From positions 1-6,075 of the forward strand of contig JAQUQF010000112.1 in the NCBI GenBank assembly GCA_028749105.1: 6,075 nt of DNA, given 5' to 3'. The position numbers and the translations under genes were made by a program. Below, one piece after another: positions 5,957 to 6,075 of this stretch. Positions within the stretch are counted from its first letter, which is position 1. Each line of letters begins with the position of its first letter. Below the pieces are notes generated by a model that saw nothing but the letters and a program-made list of their open reading frames with translations, ran no database searches and had not been told where the DNA came from. The DNA is from Acidobacteriota bacterium. Its GTDB lineage: Bacteria; Acidobacteriota; Aminicenantia; UBA2199.

Positions 5957-6075
5957 CGTTCTCTCCAGGACGTTGAGCAGTCGCCCGTAATCGACGCCGG
6001 TCTTGGGGTTGCGCGGCGTCGTGCAGCCCTCGGCCTCGGCGATGGAGAGCTCGTAGGTGCCGATCTCCCGGGCCA
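5945..6075 (-). CDS. Unidentified protein, C-terminal 42 residues (5' end outside window)
   Basis: A minus-strand frame is open from the right edge to a TAA at 5947-5945 and gives 42 residues, including EIGTYELSIAEAEGC, TPRNPKTGVDYGRLL and an end of LERTGLK. It is judged coding because nearly every codon ends in G or C, the amino-acid mix looks like a normal soluble protein, and the other open minus-strand frame here yields a low-complexity Arg/Pro/Ser-rich string. I do not recognise the family. No membrane segment is visible. The gene is convergent with the second SDR gene, with 27 bp between the stop codons. Confidence 0.65.
   Translation of the reverse strand, partial: AREIGTYELSIAEAEGCTTPRNPKTGVDYGRLLNVLERTGLK

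Noticed and set aside
4906..5976. A 356-codon plus-strand frame overlapping the second SDR gene
   Set aside because: The product is rich in Arg, Gly, Pro and Ala and has no motif; the overlapping frame 4940-5917 encodes a complete SDR with Rossmann and YxxxK motifs.

Overview
The window is a gene-dense, GC-rich bacterial chromosome segment. Codon third positions are dominated by G and C, and gene density is typical of a chromosome. I see no mobile elements, CRISPR arrays, tRNA or rRNA genes. The gene set (an MscS-type channel with a cyclic-nucleotide-binding domain, a long bifunctional Rel/SpoT, RsmD, and two extended SDR enzymes) fits a free-living, probably Gram-negative-type bacterium. I cannot assign a phylum from sequence alone. 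An uncultured lineage such as Acidobacteriota or Aminicenantes would be compatible, but that is a guess.

Layout: (1) 2-982, plus strand: 3' part of an MscS-family channel fused to a C-terminal cNMP-binding domain, cut by the window start. (2) 989-3133, minus strand: complete 714-aa RelA/SpoT homologue, convergent with the channel gene with only 6 bp between the stop codons. (3) 3134-3231: a 98-bp divergent intergenic region with one sigma70-like promoter per direction. (4) 3232-3813, plus strand: rsmD, the 16S rRNA m2G966 methyltransferase. (5) 3814-3874: a short gap with a GC-rich palindrome (possible weak terminator) followed by a third sigma70-like promoter. (6) 3875-4909 and 4940-5917, plus strand: two related NAD(P)-dependent epimerase/dehydratase (extended SDR) genes in tandem, probably one operon. 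(7) 5945-6075, minus strand: 3' end of an unidentified gene convergent with the second SDR gene.

The most striking signal is in the promoters. All three (for rel, rsmD and the first SDR gene) have a TTG-type -35, a 16-17 bp spacer and a TAnnnT -10 whose last base lies only 6-8 nt before the ATG. Transcription would then begin at or within a few bases of the start codon, giving leaderless or nearly leaderless mRNAs. All three also carry the same TTCAT next to the -10. No gene that starts in the window has a well-placed Shine-Dalgarno sequence. This suggests that leaderless initiation is routine in this organism.

Functionally, the first two genes are linked to nucleotide second messengers (a channel with a cNMP-type sensor domain, and (p)ppGpp synthesis/hydrolysis), and the third modifies the ribosomal P-site region. 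The SDR pair probably acts on a lipid, sterol-like or sugar substrate that cannot be named from sequence. I see no clearly new multi-gene system here.
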